Source: Steromphala cineraria
Lineage: Eukaryota; Mollusca; Gastropoda; Trochida; Trochidae
Direction: 5' to 3'
Length of the DNA: 64,000 nucleotides
Assembly: GCA_916613615.1 (NCBI GenBank)
Contig: OU744730.1
Coordinates: forward strand, 7,584,406-7,648,405
Shown: positions 24,401 to 37,368 of the stretch, one piece after another
Layout: the number at the start of each line of letters is the position of its first letter
Position numbering within the stretch: position 1 is the first letter of the stretch
The notes under the pieces: generated by a model
What the model saw: only the letters and a program-made list of their open reading frames with translations
Databases searched by the model: none
What the model was told of the DNA's origin: nothing
Program-made: the position numbers and the translations under genes

Positions 24401-26272
24401 TTGTGATAGGTAGTTGTAGCTAGATATTCACCATACTTCATCCATTGTTGCGTTATGTTGTTCTTCAAATAGCCCCTGGAGTAGCTGCCAAGGTTTTCAA
24501 AGTTTCTACCCTGCCTGCCACTTGGTCTTGTTTTAAACTTCCTTAATTGATGTTTTTAATTCCATTAATATTCTTGGCTTTGTCTACTGGCATTTTTGTC
24601 GTTCAATTCACTTCACTCATAAGCAGTTCAATTCTCATAATATCAGCCATTTTCTGACTTTTCATTGGCCTATTTACATATCACCAAATGGGTAGGATAA
24701 TATGAAATTTGAAATTTGACAGCTACTCCAAGGGCTATGAGATGATCACAACAATGCTAAGATAATCGTGGATATATGCAATAGTTAACCACATTGTTAA
24801 ACTTCTAGTGGTATCTGCTCTAGTTCTAGTTAGACCATTCTCTCCCCATTCATTCTAATCGAAACAGAGGTTGGATCAACAGTTTATGACTTGATCCACC
24901 TATGTGGGGAGGGAATATTTGGATCATTCTCACATTTGTCAAGTTTATTTACTATATGTATTAGATCTTCGGTGATTGATTCAGTAATCTAGAATCCCGT
25001 CAGTGGCAAGTCCAGGAAATTTAAAGGAAGGGGAGGGATGGTTGTGTGTCCATTTTATGGGTCATACTCCGAGAAACTGGATCTGTCACTGCCCTTATCA
25101 TCAAATATTTTTTCATTTTATAAACTTTTGAAAAGTTGGTGCAAGATCCTAGTCAAGCTTCAGCTACATCATTCATCCATTTGTGCCTCGACGTTACATT
25201 CCTTCCATGTCTGAAAATGAACTTTTATACGTGTTATGACGTAATGTCTGTACATGCGGTTACCATGATATATGCAATGTATGCAACTTGGTCTGTTATC
25301 ATGCAAAGAGGTTTCATAGTAACGTTACAGAGACACTTTGTGGTTTTAATGTTATTGTTTGGCTTACATATGTATGAAAAGACTTGATACGATGAGATTC
25401 ATTAAAATATATTCATCTGAAAATGCAAAATTCATGAAATTGATAGTATTATAAAAAAAAAAAAATTCTAACTTTTATTTAAAGCTGAATTCATTGTCTA
25501 ATTCACTTGAACACTAGTAATATTTCTAAACCTAATAAATTCAAAGATTATCTTCTTCGAGCTTTGTTAAATTTCTATGTAACATTTGACTAATTGTCCA
25601 GTTTTCAATCAGAATGTCCACTTAAGTATTAAGTCTGTCACTATTTGCATCAAAAGAAAACTTTTCTAAAATAGCCAGCACTTATATGACATCATTCAGA
25701 AACCTTTTACATTTGTTCAAGTTATGTAAATCAATGTTGTTGACTCGCCTTACCAACTTGGAATTAGAATCATGAAAGTCATGAAATATTTACAATTCAT
25801 TGTTTTATGCAATCTTGTGCTGTCAAATCTTAACCTACGCCTCTTATGCCTTTGCTATTTCATTTAAATCATCAATTTTCAAGATGTCGTTAAATGAAAG
25901 CTATTGTTTTGTAAGAGTAGTATGTGTAAACCTATTTTTAGATAATATGACAATCAACTATTCTAAGATTGGAAAAAAACTTCAATTTCATTTGTCATCA
26001 TTTTCACTCCATGATATAAAATATAAGAAGGTCACAACAACATTTCAGTGCTAGCTATTTTAATTTTATTGAGAACTGGAATAAAAAATATATTTCATAA
26101 ACATTCCATTTTAGATTCATCCAAATATCATATGAGATGTTTTAGCTGCTTCTTCCTCAATTCATAATTATACTTTTTGAGATCTTAAACAATTTTATCT
26201 TCATTCAATTTTATTATTTGATTTTGATAAACCTGAAATAGTACAATTAACATCCTCTAACGAAAAGTTCTT
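24401..26272 (+). other. 3' UTR of the LRR gene and AT-rich intergenic
   Basis: The 3' UTR length is unknown. The first clear AATAAA I noticed is at 25534-25539, about 1.1 kb after the stop. No other gene is supported. Confidence 0.4.
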
Positions 26273-26280
26273 TTTACAAG

Positions 26281-26716
26281 CATCCTGCTACATCAGCGTA
26301 TATGTCTCCGCGTAATGCTACAACCTATCCCCTGATATCCTCCTTAAGTTTCCTGCCGTATCGCTATATATAGCAAGCCAATCAAATCATGCCCTTTCAG
26401 CGATAGCGACAAACTGGTTTCTTGGCTTCATTCTGCATGCTCATCTCGTGATTCAAATTAACCAATGGGAGTACTATTAGATTATAAATCTGATTCTCAT
26501 TGCAGGCTCCCGCTAAGCTCCAAATCACACACTTTAGATTTCCACGTGCGACATCACTAGACAACAGAGAATGGAGTTCGAAATAGTTTGACTGAAAACA
26601 GAAGGCTATAAATAGCGCTGAGTAACCACCTGGTTACGGCTGAATACCAGAGAAGGATATCAGGGGATAGGTTGTAGCATAACGAGGAGACAATATACGC
26701 TGATGTAGCAGGATGA
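26281..26716. mobile_element. Foldback/MITE element with 8-bp target duplication
   Basis: Inverted ends of about 60 bp: catcctgctacatcagcgta on the left, its complement on the right. The match continues inward through gctacaacctatcccctgat. TTTACAAG flanks both sides (26273-26280 and 26717-26724), an 8-bp target duplication as made by hAT-type transposases. The interior has no gene. The superfamily assignment is inference. Confidence 0.8.
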
Positions 26717-26724
26717 TTTACAAG

Positions 26725-28457
26725 TTGCTCTTAGGCTGAATAATTTAGCCAATCGGACACTCAGTGCTCATAATGGCTTTTATTGGATGTTGGTTCTTAT
26801 CCAACAATTCACTCATCTTCTAAGAGGTCCCATAAATGTTAAAATTCCATCTCTTCATTATAATACAGTCATGAGAGATTATAGCTAAGTATATGTGTTT
26901 TTTACAGTAGATATTAAAATATTTATATGCATAGATAACAATTAAGTATGATTCTATTTCTTATCTGATTAGTCTTTTCCAGAAATAACTATTTTTGTAA
27001 ATATTTGCATTTATTGAAAAAACTTCTTATGAATTAAAAGATAATCAAAATATTGTTAGTTAGATTTCAATCATCATCATATATCATTTTATATTTAAGA
27101 TTCATTTTCATGTTCACTATCATATAATTTAGAATGTATAGTACTTCTTAATTCAAAATGATATAAGATAATTTGATGAACTGTTATATGTATCATTCCA
27201 TATATAATGGAGAATGTAGTGATAAAAAAATAGATTTTTGTATATTCAATCTCTTAAGTAACTGCAATTATAAAATGTCTTACAATATGATAACTGTAAA
27301 TATGGTATTAGAAAAAATAAAGAAAAACTCAAACCAAAATATGATATAAGGAAAATGTAAAGACAAACAAGAATTATTGATTGACAATTTCGTAAATTGT
27401 AAATTAATTAAGAAGTTTAGGTACAATTGTTTTGAGAGCAGTTGACTATGTATGTATGATATCATGACACGTTAATGCAATATTTCCACATTTCAACATT
27501 TGCTCAACCACGGGAAACCGGTTTACACATGCATTGCATTCTATGCCTTCCCTTTCCTAGGTTTAGTGCTGTTGACAGAATACTCTCAAACTTATCATAG
27601 ATTGTATCTCTTATGATCATTCTTACAACTGAAATGTATGACATTTATACACTCTAGCCAATTAAATAAAAACTGTTTTGGCTCAAAATTACATTTATTG
27701 AAAATGTCCAGTTTGAACTTATGAAAACTTCTTTCATAACATATGAAACTGGCAAATTTCACTTTAGTGATAAATTTGGTTTTATGAGCTGAAAGTTTCC
27801 TAAGTAACAGTAATACGAAATGACATACTTGTTTCTTAAATCATATTACACAGTTGCTCATGTAACATTACCATTTTAAAATGAAAATAGGAATTGTTTT
27901 GCTTGGTGACTGTTTCAATCATATCTAACATTGAATTGATATTAGGTGAAGAAAACCATGTCTTTTATTCGGCCTGAGTCGGCTAATATTGTGTGAATGT
28001 TACACAGAATATGACGTTATTTATGACACATATGTATATGTACTTTTTAAAGAAAACATATGAAACTTTTTCGGCATAGGGTTCTCTGAACAGCCTAACT
28101 GATTGCACACGAATCTTTGATTGCTTTCAATCAGGCTTCTTAAGTTCTTACTCGAGAAATACTCTAATTAAGACAGAGGTTAGAAAAGGATTTTAGCTCT
28201 ATCTGTTGGGAGAGAATGTTCTTCTGTGAGATGCTGGAACCATACTTGTCTACCATTAGCTCAATATGCAGAACTTGGTTCATATTTTTGTATACAAACA
28301 TTTAGCTCATTTTCTTGTGTAATAAAGTCAACATTTTTTAATGAAATTGTCAGTTTGTATTTTGTTTATTTCCTGTATCAAGGACATTGTATCAAGTTTC
28401 ATTTGTTTTGACTTTTAATTACAGGTAAACTGGGTTTGAAGAATAAAGAACATTTTT
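26725..28457. other. Gene-free AT-rich stretch
   Basis: No supported exon or RNA gene. Confidence 0.45.
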
Positions 28458-29555
28458 AGCTCATCAGGACTGAAAGTCCAGATGGACTTATGGCATGGCC
28501 CGTCGTCCGTCCGTCCGTCCGTCAGTCCGTAAACTTTTGACACTTTCAACTTCTCCTCATGAACCATACACATTAGAGAGCTGAAATTTTGTGTACAGGT
28601 ACCTTAGCATATGGAGTTTCTAATTTGTAACTTTGGTGACCCTGTGACCCCAAATAGGGTCACAGGGGTCACAACTTCAAAAATCTATTTTCATCTTGTT
28701 CTCCAGTTCCAAAAGGAGTAGAGAGTTAAAAATGATATGTGCAGACTCCTTGGCCAATGGAGATTCTAATTTGTAACTTTGGTGACCCTGTGACCCCAAA
28801 TAGGGTCACAGGGGTCACAACCTTAAAAACCTATTTTCATCTTCTTCTCCAGTTCCAAAAGGAGTAGAGAGTTAAAAATGATATGTGCAGACTCCTTGGA
28901 CAATGGGGATTCTAATTTGTAACTTTGGTGACCCTGTGACCCCAAATAGGGAAACAGGGGTCACAACCTTTAAAACCTATTTTCATTTTCTTCTTATAAG
29001 TTCCAAAAGGTCTAGAGAGCTGAAATTATATGTGCAGACTCCTTGGCCAATGAGGATTTTAAGCTGTAGATTTCGTGACCCCATGATCCAAATTAGGGTC
29101 ACAGGATTCACAACCTTAAAAACTTATTTTCATCATCATCTTCAGTTCCAAAAGGTCTATTGAGCTGAAAGACTGCATGTAGACTCCTTGGCCAATTGGG
29201 ATTCTAAACTGTAGGTTTCATGACCCAATGACCCCAAATAGGGTCAAGGGGTCACAATCTTAAAAACCTATTTTTCTCCATTAGATGACAGTCTATGGCA
29301 AATTTATTTCTCCTTGGATATTTTAGTGTGGACTTCTTTCACTGTCTAATATTGGCAATCTAGAAAGTGTTGAATAATAATAAATCATTTGGGTAAAGAA
29401 ATTTATTCCGAAATCGTTACATTTGTCTTGTAATTTTTTTATAGGTTTTCTTGCAATAGATAACATCAGTTTCATTTTTAGCTCATCTGGCCTGTATAAA
29501 GCAAACTTGATATGATGCCTGATGAGCTACAGAGCCAATGGCTCTATTTTTTTTT
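28458..29555 (+). mobile_element. Helentron/INE-like element 1, 147-bp internal repeats
   Basis: Sub-terminal inverted words agctcatcagg (28458) and cctgatgagct (29518) frame it. A (gtccgtcc)n microsatellite at 28502-28530 comes next, then about five tandem units of 147 bp. It ends with a 6-bp hairpin (agagcc-aat-ggctct, 29531-29545) followed by a T-run. This layout is that of non-autonomous Helentrons (DINE-1/HINE type). Each unit carries a palindrome of nuclear-receptor half-sites (for example at 28636-28672). Superfamily assignment by structure only. Confidence 0.6.
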
Positions 29556-29848
29556 CAAAAAGGAGGATTTAACACATTTTAACAATCACATGTTATAATC
29601 TTTCTTATATATTGAGAAATATTGACATCAAACAAGATCTGTTTTAAGAAAATTTTTTGGTATACACCTCATCAAAAATATTGCACCACACACTTCTTAT
29701 CATTAGTAAAACTGAATTGACAACCTCATAAACATGGTTTCAGAAAAGGCCATCTGGATGACCTCATGTAATTCTTCAGTATAAATATTACAAGACTGAA
29801 CTTGAAACTGAAACTGAAGGCTGGTTGTAGAAAAAAAAAAGAGGAAGA
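29556..29848. other. Spacer with no gene
   Basis: AT-rich; nothing recognisable. Confidence 0.4.
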
Positions 29849-30240
29849 GTTACCGACCTCGACCGAGGTGTTTAAGTTTGATGAACACTCGCTCACCTGA
29901 ATCATGAACGGCAAGACCGTTAGACCGAATGCGAGTTAGGTCAAGGTGTTCATGTTCCTCGTGCGCTAGTGTTCACCTAACACAAGGTGAAGGTCGGTAA
30001 CTATTCAACACACAGAAATTACAAGACTTAATTTGAACTCAAACTGAAGGCTTGGTTGTAGAACATAAAATAAGTAATGGTTACCAACTGAGACTTAGGT
30101 GTTCAAGTTACCGGTAGATGAACCCTCACCCACGTGAATCATGAACAAAGAAGCTGTTAGGCCGATCACGAGTTTGGCCAAGGTGTCCATGTTTCCTGTT
30201 CGCGAGTGTTCATCATAAACACAAGTTTGAGGTCGGTTAC
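29849..30240. repeat. Tandemly duplicated foldback element
   Basis: Two copies (29849-30001 and 30080-30240), each with inverted ends gttaccgacct / aggtcggtaac (the second slightly mutated: ggttaccaac / ggtcggttac). Each contains 'atgaac(a/c)ctc' and 'tgttcatgtt' words. The flanking phrase 'attacaagact...actgaaggc...ggttgtagaa' is duplicated as well, so the unit that was copied is about 235 bp. Confidence 0.6.
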
Positions 30241-30899
30241 ACACTCGCTCAACGCTTCGTAAATCCAAATTCAACATGACATGAGTTCTGATAATACAGA
30301 CGATGCATTTCTTTTCTGAGAAGGTGATACGTTGACTCAAATTTGAGAATCAATGTCCTGGTCTGGTAGCTGACATCGGCATGATTGTTGATGATCTTGT
30401 GCAACACAAGCAATTATCCGAAAGTTGCAAGCATCATTGTTGAAATGATCACAGTTGACAGAAAACATAATTTGATATGCATACATACCATTTTTCACAT
30501 GATCAATATATTAAGAAACAAAATAGAGCCATTACCTAAGGATTCTCTATCCAAAATGTTCTCATTCTATGCCTTGGGCTTCTTGAGAAGATGTGAAAAG
30601 TTTTAGTAGGGGATACTGGCTTTCCAACATCACCAAAGCTAAAGTTAGAGTAATCAATTTGCAAATAAAAGTTTGAACTTGTATTATTTTCGGGAAACAA
30701 AATATTATTCTTTCACTATTTCAAGTGTTCATGATGAACACCTCGGCACGTGCATTTCATAGGCAAGATGAGTTGTTATGAATACTGGAACAAAACAGGA
30801 GCAAGTGTGTAAACTCATATCATTGTTACCATAAGAAGGTAAAATAGATATATGACTTCCATGGTCATTGCAACTGACATACACGATTGTTCACCATAC

Positions 30900-31055
30900 C
30901 GCAGTGTTTAAAATATAGCCCGTCCACCAGTCCTTGACTGGCTACTTTTTGCCAGGACTGGTTACTTTTTGGTCAGGACTGGTAACTTTAAAAAATAATT
31001 CTTTATTTTCCCCTAACGAATTGACCAATTAATTTTCAGGACAGCCTAGGTTTCC
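30900..31055 (+). repeat. Dispersed ~155-bp repeat, copy 1
   Basis: Begins near gtttaaaatatagcccgtcc and ends near gacagcctaggttt. The same sequence lies in reverse orientation in a cadherin intron at 52313-52466. The core repeats 'gccaggactgg' and 'gtcaggactgg'. No terminal repeats are evident. The family is unknown to me. Confidence 0.65.
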
Positions 31056-32552
31056 AATCTTTTTTACACACTGCTGATACAGGTACATCAGCGTTTTTGC
31101 TTCCACTCGGGCTAAACTGTTATCTATCAAGCGTAGGCCGCCTTGTATTACCTGCCTATGAAATGAAATGGGTCTCATAGCTCAAGAAAACTATCTTCAG
31201 GCTCTTGTAAGACTGACATTTTATAGTTGAAATGTTACCTTTAGGCAAGATCAACCCCCTGTAAGCGAAACTGGTATTTGGCTTGATAGGTATCAGGGTA
31301 TTTGAAGGAGGTAAGTGGATAAAAATAAGCTCATGTAGCATGATGACTGTTCAAATTAAATCAAGCTTACGTCAAACAGCAGAACAGTCATCAGAAAATC
31401 CTGGATTAATTCACAAACACTGTAATTGAAGACAAGGAGTTTATGGATTATCAACTTCTTTATTCTAGAAAGTAGCAACGATACCATTAACTCCTTGTCT
31501 TTTTTATATTTCCAACTTCCAAAATGTCCCTCAAACAGCTAACTTTTATTACTACGTAATACTGGATTGTCAGAGAAAATACAATAAAACTGTTAAACTG
31601 ACCTCATTTGAGAGAAGTCATGACTGTAGTCATTAAAGAGTCAATAAAATCCCTACCGGTACATAGGAAGGTCTAATAAATAACAGGACAACTTGCAGAG
31701 TGTCTGTCTGGTATAAGCATCTTGCCCTTGGATAACTTCTCTTAAAGAGCTACTCCGTGAGTTGTTTGGAGTCACGTATGCCAATATTTATAAATAGTGT
31801 CATTTAAACAAGCATTGACTTTATTAAAGAAATAAATGCTTGTTACAATACTCTTTTAAATTAATGATAATCTATTTTTGTTATCCTTGACTAAGGTTTA
31901 GGACTAAGGTTTAGGCCTTTTTGATTCAAACAAATCATTTTTAAATTTGTTGTATGTCAATGTTTTCCATTTCACTTTACATGGATCTCACACAAAATGC
32001 AATAATAGAAATCCATATTCGTTTCTGATTTTGTACGATATACCACGACGTACCAGCCTAAAACTAGGTCCTTACTAAATGATTGCGCATCCTATAATGA
32101 AAACCAGTTGTTGAAATATTAACGACATTTAAAATAAACCATTTGTAGGAATGTGTTGAAATTTGCCTGATGGATATTACAGATATGGATTATTATCTGA
32201 TGGATTATTAATTAGATAGTTTTTTAAATATTTTTTCAACCTCATCGTTCCTTTGCGACAGCCGTAATCCGCAATCCTTAACAATTTTGACTCCCGAAGC
32301 TGAAGAGTTCCAGACATGTGTTGACCTTCAACAGACTGCTTTATAAAGGTATTTTAGTAAATTGTAAGTACGCTATTCATGTGACAAATGATTTGTGATT
32401 ATTACCGATCTATTTATACAAACAGCAGAGCCCGAGAACTCGACGTTTTCCATGAAAACTGTCTTTGGTGGGCAATACCTAATTTTACAAACCAAGTTTA
32501 TTGAGCTCATACTGTAGTCATAGTCATGTTATGTTAGCGACACTGTTTTTTT
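31056..32552. other. Gene-free stretch
   Basis: No supported gene or RNA. 31870-31920 contains a short direct repeat, 'gactaaggtttagg'. Confidence 0.45.
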
Positions 32553-35500
32553 AGCTCACCTTTACAAAGTAAATGTGAGCTAATGTCGTGGCGCTTCGTC
32601 CGTCGTCCGTCTGTCCGTCCGTCTGTCCGTCCGTCCGTCTGTCCGTCCGTAAACTTTCAGGAAAAAGACTACTCCTCCTAAACGAATCCAGATATCATTC
32701 TGAAATTGTAGTATGTTATACCCATGGTGATTCCTCACAGAAAGGTAGACGTTTCAGTTTTGAGAATCCAAGATGGCCGCCATGGCAGCCATATTGAATT
32801 TTCAATTAGATTTCAGGAAAAAGACTACTTCTCCTAAACGAATGCAGATATCATTCTGAAATTGTAGTATGTTATACCCATGGTGATTCCTCACAGAAAG
32901 GTAGACGTTTCAGTTATGAGAATATAAGATGGCCGCCATGGCAGCCATATTGAATTTTCAATTAGATTTTACGAAAAAGACTACTCCTCCTAAACGAATG
33001 CAGATATCATTCTGAAATTGTAGTATGTTATACCCATGGTGATTCCTCACAGAAAGGTAGACGTTTCAGTTTTGAGAATCCAAGATGGCCGCCATGGCAG
33101 CCATATTAAATTTTCAATTAGATTTCATGAAAAGACTACTCTTTCTAAACCAATCTAGATATCATGCTGAAATTGTAGTATGTTATACCTATGGTGATTC
33201 CTCACAGAAAGGTTGACGTTTCAGTTTTGAGAATCCAAGATGGCCGCCATGGCAGCCATATTGAATTTTCAATTAGATTTCATGAAAATGACTACTTCTC
33301 CTAAACCAAACTAGATATCATTTTCATATTGTAGTATGTTATTCCTATAGTGATTAATCCAACAAAGGTAGCCGTTTCAGTTTTGAGAATCCAAGATGGC
33401 CGCGATAGCAGCCATATTGACTTTTCAGCTGCAGATGACACATCATTATTACTAAATTTTAAGCTTTCATCAAGTGATCACTCGCACTATATAAATTCAC
33501 TAATTTGAACTTACTAATCATAATATTATCTTGAATATGAAATATTTAAGATTGTCATGCAAGTTGTTCTATATTTTTAAGTGTTTCTAAAACATTAAGA
33601 TGAAAGACAAACATAATTAATTAATTTGTTTAAAATATTTATGGCTGCATAAACTAGCTGCAAAAACCCAATGACATTAAACATCATGTTGAATTTTAAA
33701 CAATGGTATCTCCCTTATATTCCTTTAAATACCACACAAAAGGGGTCAACCAGAGTTCAGATATTCCTATGCTTTTCTAATACACATCCCAATACAGGCT
33801 GCTAGCATCACAGTCTCAGCTGCTAGTCTGATGCATAATCAACCTGACCTGATATGGTAGAGCATTATGCTATATGGCCATGTGTATGCAATAAGAGTTA
33901 TGGAAATTAGACTTGTATTCTCATGACAGTGATATGTTCTTTTTAAGAATAACAACTTACACAAAACTTGTCAACAATAAGCTTTGTGTTTAGCAATCTA
34001 CATGATAAGTTGATGTGGAAAGAGTTATTTTGCATCAGGTTCCAGTTCCTGTGTTTTACTCATATTTGTACCATTTCTATATCTAACAGAAGTTCTTCTT
34101 GACACAAAATCAATTTAGGACATAAGCTAACTATATTTTGTGAAATTATATATATTTTTCACAACAATTCATGTTCTCTCATGTCAAGTCTTTTAATACC
34201 ACACATAAGGGCTTAGCCAGAGTTCAGGTTTACATGCTCAGCACACTAGGATGCTTCTCCAAATATACGTACACAAAGCCAAATACACAAATTGCTACAC
34301 TCTCCTTAAGGATCTGGGGCTAGCAGCCCTGCCTGCTTGTATATTGCATAGTAATCATGACCTAATTGATAAATAGAACATAATGGACTTTATGGAAAGT
34401 ATATAAATTGTCTTTATGAAAAGTATACTTGTATTCTATTAAAAGTAATACTTTTTACAAATAACAATTTAAACAAGTCAAGAATCAGCTTTTGTGTACA
34501 ACAATCTGCACGATGAGTTAATATTAACAAGTCAAGAATCTGATTTTATGTACTGTAATCTACATGATAAGTTAATAATAGAGGTATTTTGTATCAGGTT
34601 CCAGTTCCAATACCATGTGTTTGATAAATACCTGTAAAACTAAATGATAATTGTATCATGCTGAAGGGGTTCTGGGAACAACATGTCATCATAGAAGTCA
34701 TTATTTTTCAATTGGATTTCAGGCCAAGTACTACTCCTATTAAATCAATTAAGATATCATTCTGAAAAGTGAGTATTTTTTTATATAGTGATTCCTGACA
34801 AAGACGCATTTATTTTATTATCAAGAATCCAAGATGGTCAATATGTCAATTATATTGAATTTTCAATTAGATTTCATGAAATTCATTGAAAAGAATACAT
34901 TTCCTGATCAATCAAATCAATGTCATTATATTTGTATTGATACGCTTGTTGTAATATTTATCAACACTATAAATACAGTTACAAAAAACTGTATGAATCA
35001 TCTTTATCTGCGAACAGCCTGAAGCATGACTGTTTTAATAAATCCTTTTTAATAAAACATAAAATGATAAAAGTTGTTCACTCCATCAGTGGGTTACATA
35101 ATTCCTGACACTTCATATATGGCAAATAACATAGCCAGTGAGGGATAAATATACATTTTTTAATCATCTATATCTGATTACGGTCTGAACAATGATTATC
35201 TAGATAATTATAATGATCATTCAATTCAAACAAATCCTTTTCAAAAGCATTTAAAATGATTAAATTTGTTCACTCCCAACACTAACTGTTAGGTTTTTTA
35301 CTCCTTTGTTCCCATGCAATTAATTTATTCCAAATTGAAAATTTTGGTTAATGAATAACAAATTATCTTTTATTTTTTTTGATATGCTAATAAAAGATAT
35401 CATTTAATATTCATCTTCAAAACTAATTGAACAGCTGTCTGAACAATTCTTTTTTTACAAAGTCTTTCTCACCAATTCTCTCTGTTAGTTAAGATACTTC

Positions 35501-36387
35501 AATAAACATATTACTGAGTTGACCTCCAGATTATTTCCATTGCAAACCTCTCTTCTACCCCCACCCCTTCTATCCCCCCTTTCCCACCTCCCTTTTTTTC
35601 TCCTGTCCTTCCATTGCAAACCTCTCTTCTATCCTCCCCAACCACCCTCCCCCCCCCCCTTTCCCCTCCTATCCTTCCAGCCCCTCTCCTGCAACTCTCC
35701 TCTAAAGAGTATCTGTATTGCATATTGAGATGAGGGGTGAACACTCACTATATGGCATAACAGTAACTTACATAAGAGGATAAGTTACATAAGCTACATG
35801 CAGGTGCAAGAGGTCATCATAGGTCATCATATCTAGTAATTAGCATAAATCCCCAAGTTGCTAGCCTATTCTGACCAATCAGATTGCACTAACATATGTC
35901 AAGATTTAAGATATTCAGAAATCTTCAGTTAGAATTACATGAGACATATCACTAGCTGAATTTGTGATTTGTGTCAGAGGGATATATTCCAAATGTTTAT
36001 GTGCATCATCTTTTTAGTTCTTTGGAAGTTGAGAGTGTGACTAAATGAATACTCCTAAACCAATCAAGATATCATAATGAAATTAATACAGATGCCCACA
36101 TAAAAGTAGCATTTTGAAGATTAAAAAGTCCAAGATAGTCACCAATTCAGCCATAGATATACAACAAAGTTATACAAAAACCTACTGCTTGTTAACAAAT
36201 CATGATTATATTATTCTTGTATTAATGTTTGTTCAAGCTCTAGTGGTTTCCAACAGAAGAATAGCATTTTAAAAGATAAAAAAATCATGATGGCAGCCAT
36301 AATCAATTATCATATAAAAGATGGTTACACAAACCATTTTACCACATCATTCATTTTAAGGTGAGCTTCTGTACCCTCGGTACTTTT
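32553..36387 (+). mobile_element. Helentron/INE-like element 2, 156-bp internal repeats
   Basis: It opens with agctcacctt (32553), part of a short hairpin agctcac/gtgagct. A (gtccgtctgtccgtccg)n tract and five 156-bp tandem units (32660-33435, each with ccaagatggccgccatgg) follow. Diverged echoes continue near 34725, 34829, 36050 and 36285. It ends with aaggtgagct (36358-36367), the complement of the start, and a hairpin gtacc-ctc-ggtac followed by TTTT. The middle is AT-rich and may hold an insertion. Polypyrimidine tracts at 35535-35700 give only repeat-derived frames. Confidence 0.55.
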
Positions 36388-37368
36388 ATTTCATATATAA
36401 TACGAATCTTCTTAAATATTCATCTCTAAAGTTACATCATTATTAAGCTGAATTACATTTATATTGTTAATCGTTAACTGATACCAATAAATAGTCTAAA
36501 ATTTGTGCAGGTTATCTTTAGCTAATCCTTGATCCTTGAATAATAGCCTGCCTTGAATAAATGCCTACCTTGAATAATGCCCGGGTCGCAGTCATCTTTG
36601 AAATAAATAATTGCCGGCCTTTTATCGACGAGTTGTATTCAACAATGTAGACAAAATTAGTACTTATTGTCTCAATATATTTCATTTAGGCATTCTGATG
36701 CAGTTTTTAACATCATTTAATATAAAATACCTGATATTCACCAGAAAATATTTCCTATAATGATATTTTATTGAATATTTCAAAACTTCATGATCACCCC
36801 ACGGATTTGAAATAAACAACCGCCTGTCTGGAATAATCGTCTGCCTTGAATAATTGCCTGGCCAAAAGGAGGTTTGAATAATCGACCGGCTACTATTCAA
36901 GGATATATGGTAAGCTTTGAATCGAGTCCTGTCACAAAGAGAGTGAACTTTTGGTCTTGTCAGTATTTTGTTTGGCATATGAACTGAACTTGCTCTAAAC
37001 ATGCAGGAGTTTCATCCCTTAGACTAGACAATGTAATGCTCAACTATCTCTTGTAAACCTCCATGATTCTTTATTCCAGTGATGACATCAAGACCGATGA
37101 AATGTTTGAAATTAAGTGTGAAATAATAATTTAATAATCACATATATGTACACACAGGAGAGTTCTCTTGAGTTTTTTCACAAAATATATCTTATAGGCC
37201 TGTAAATTTTGACTGAAACTGTAATTATTGCATGTTTAAGATATTTTGTACGTCAGATACTCATGTCTTTTTTGCAAGGAAAACACTGCTTTTATCCAAA
37301 AACTGGAAATCAGGTGAAAAACAGGGTTTAACTAGTAGCTAAAATTTTAACCTCGTAATCATTCATTA
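36388..37368. other. Gene-free region with 'ccttgaataat' repeats
   Basis: The words 'tgccttgaataa', 'accttgaataat' and 'gtttgaataatcg' recur between 36540 and 36900, with 'gcccggg' and 'gaccggc'. This looks like an old dispersed repeat. No gene is supported. Confidence 0.4.

Noticed and set aside
35511..35744. Glycine/arginine-rich minus-strand and proline-rich plus-strand frames
   Set aside because: They come from a polypyrimidine patch within element 2.
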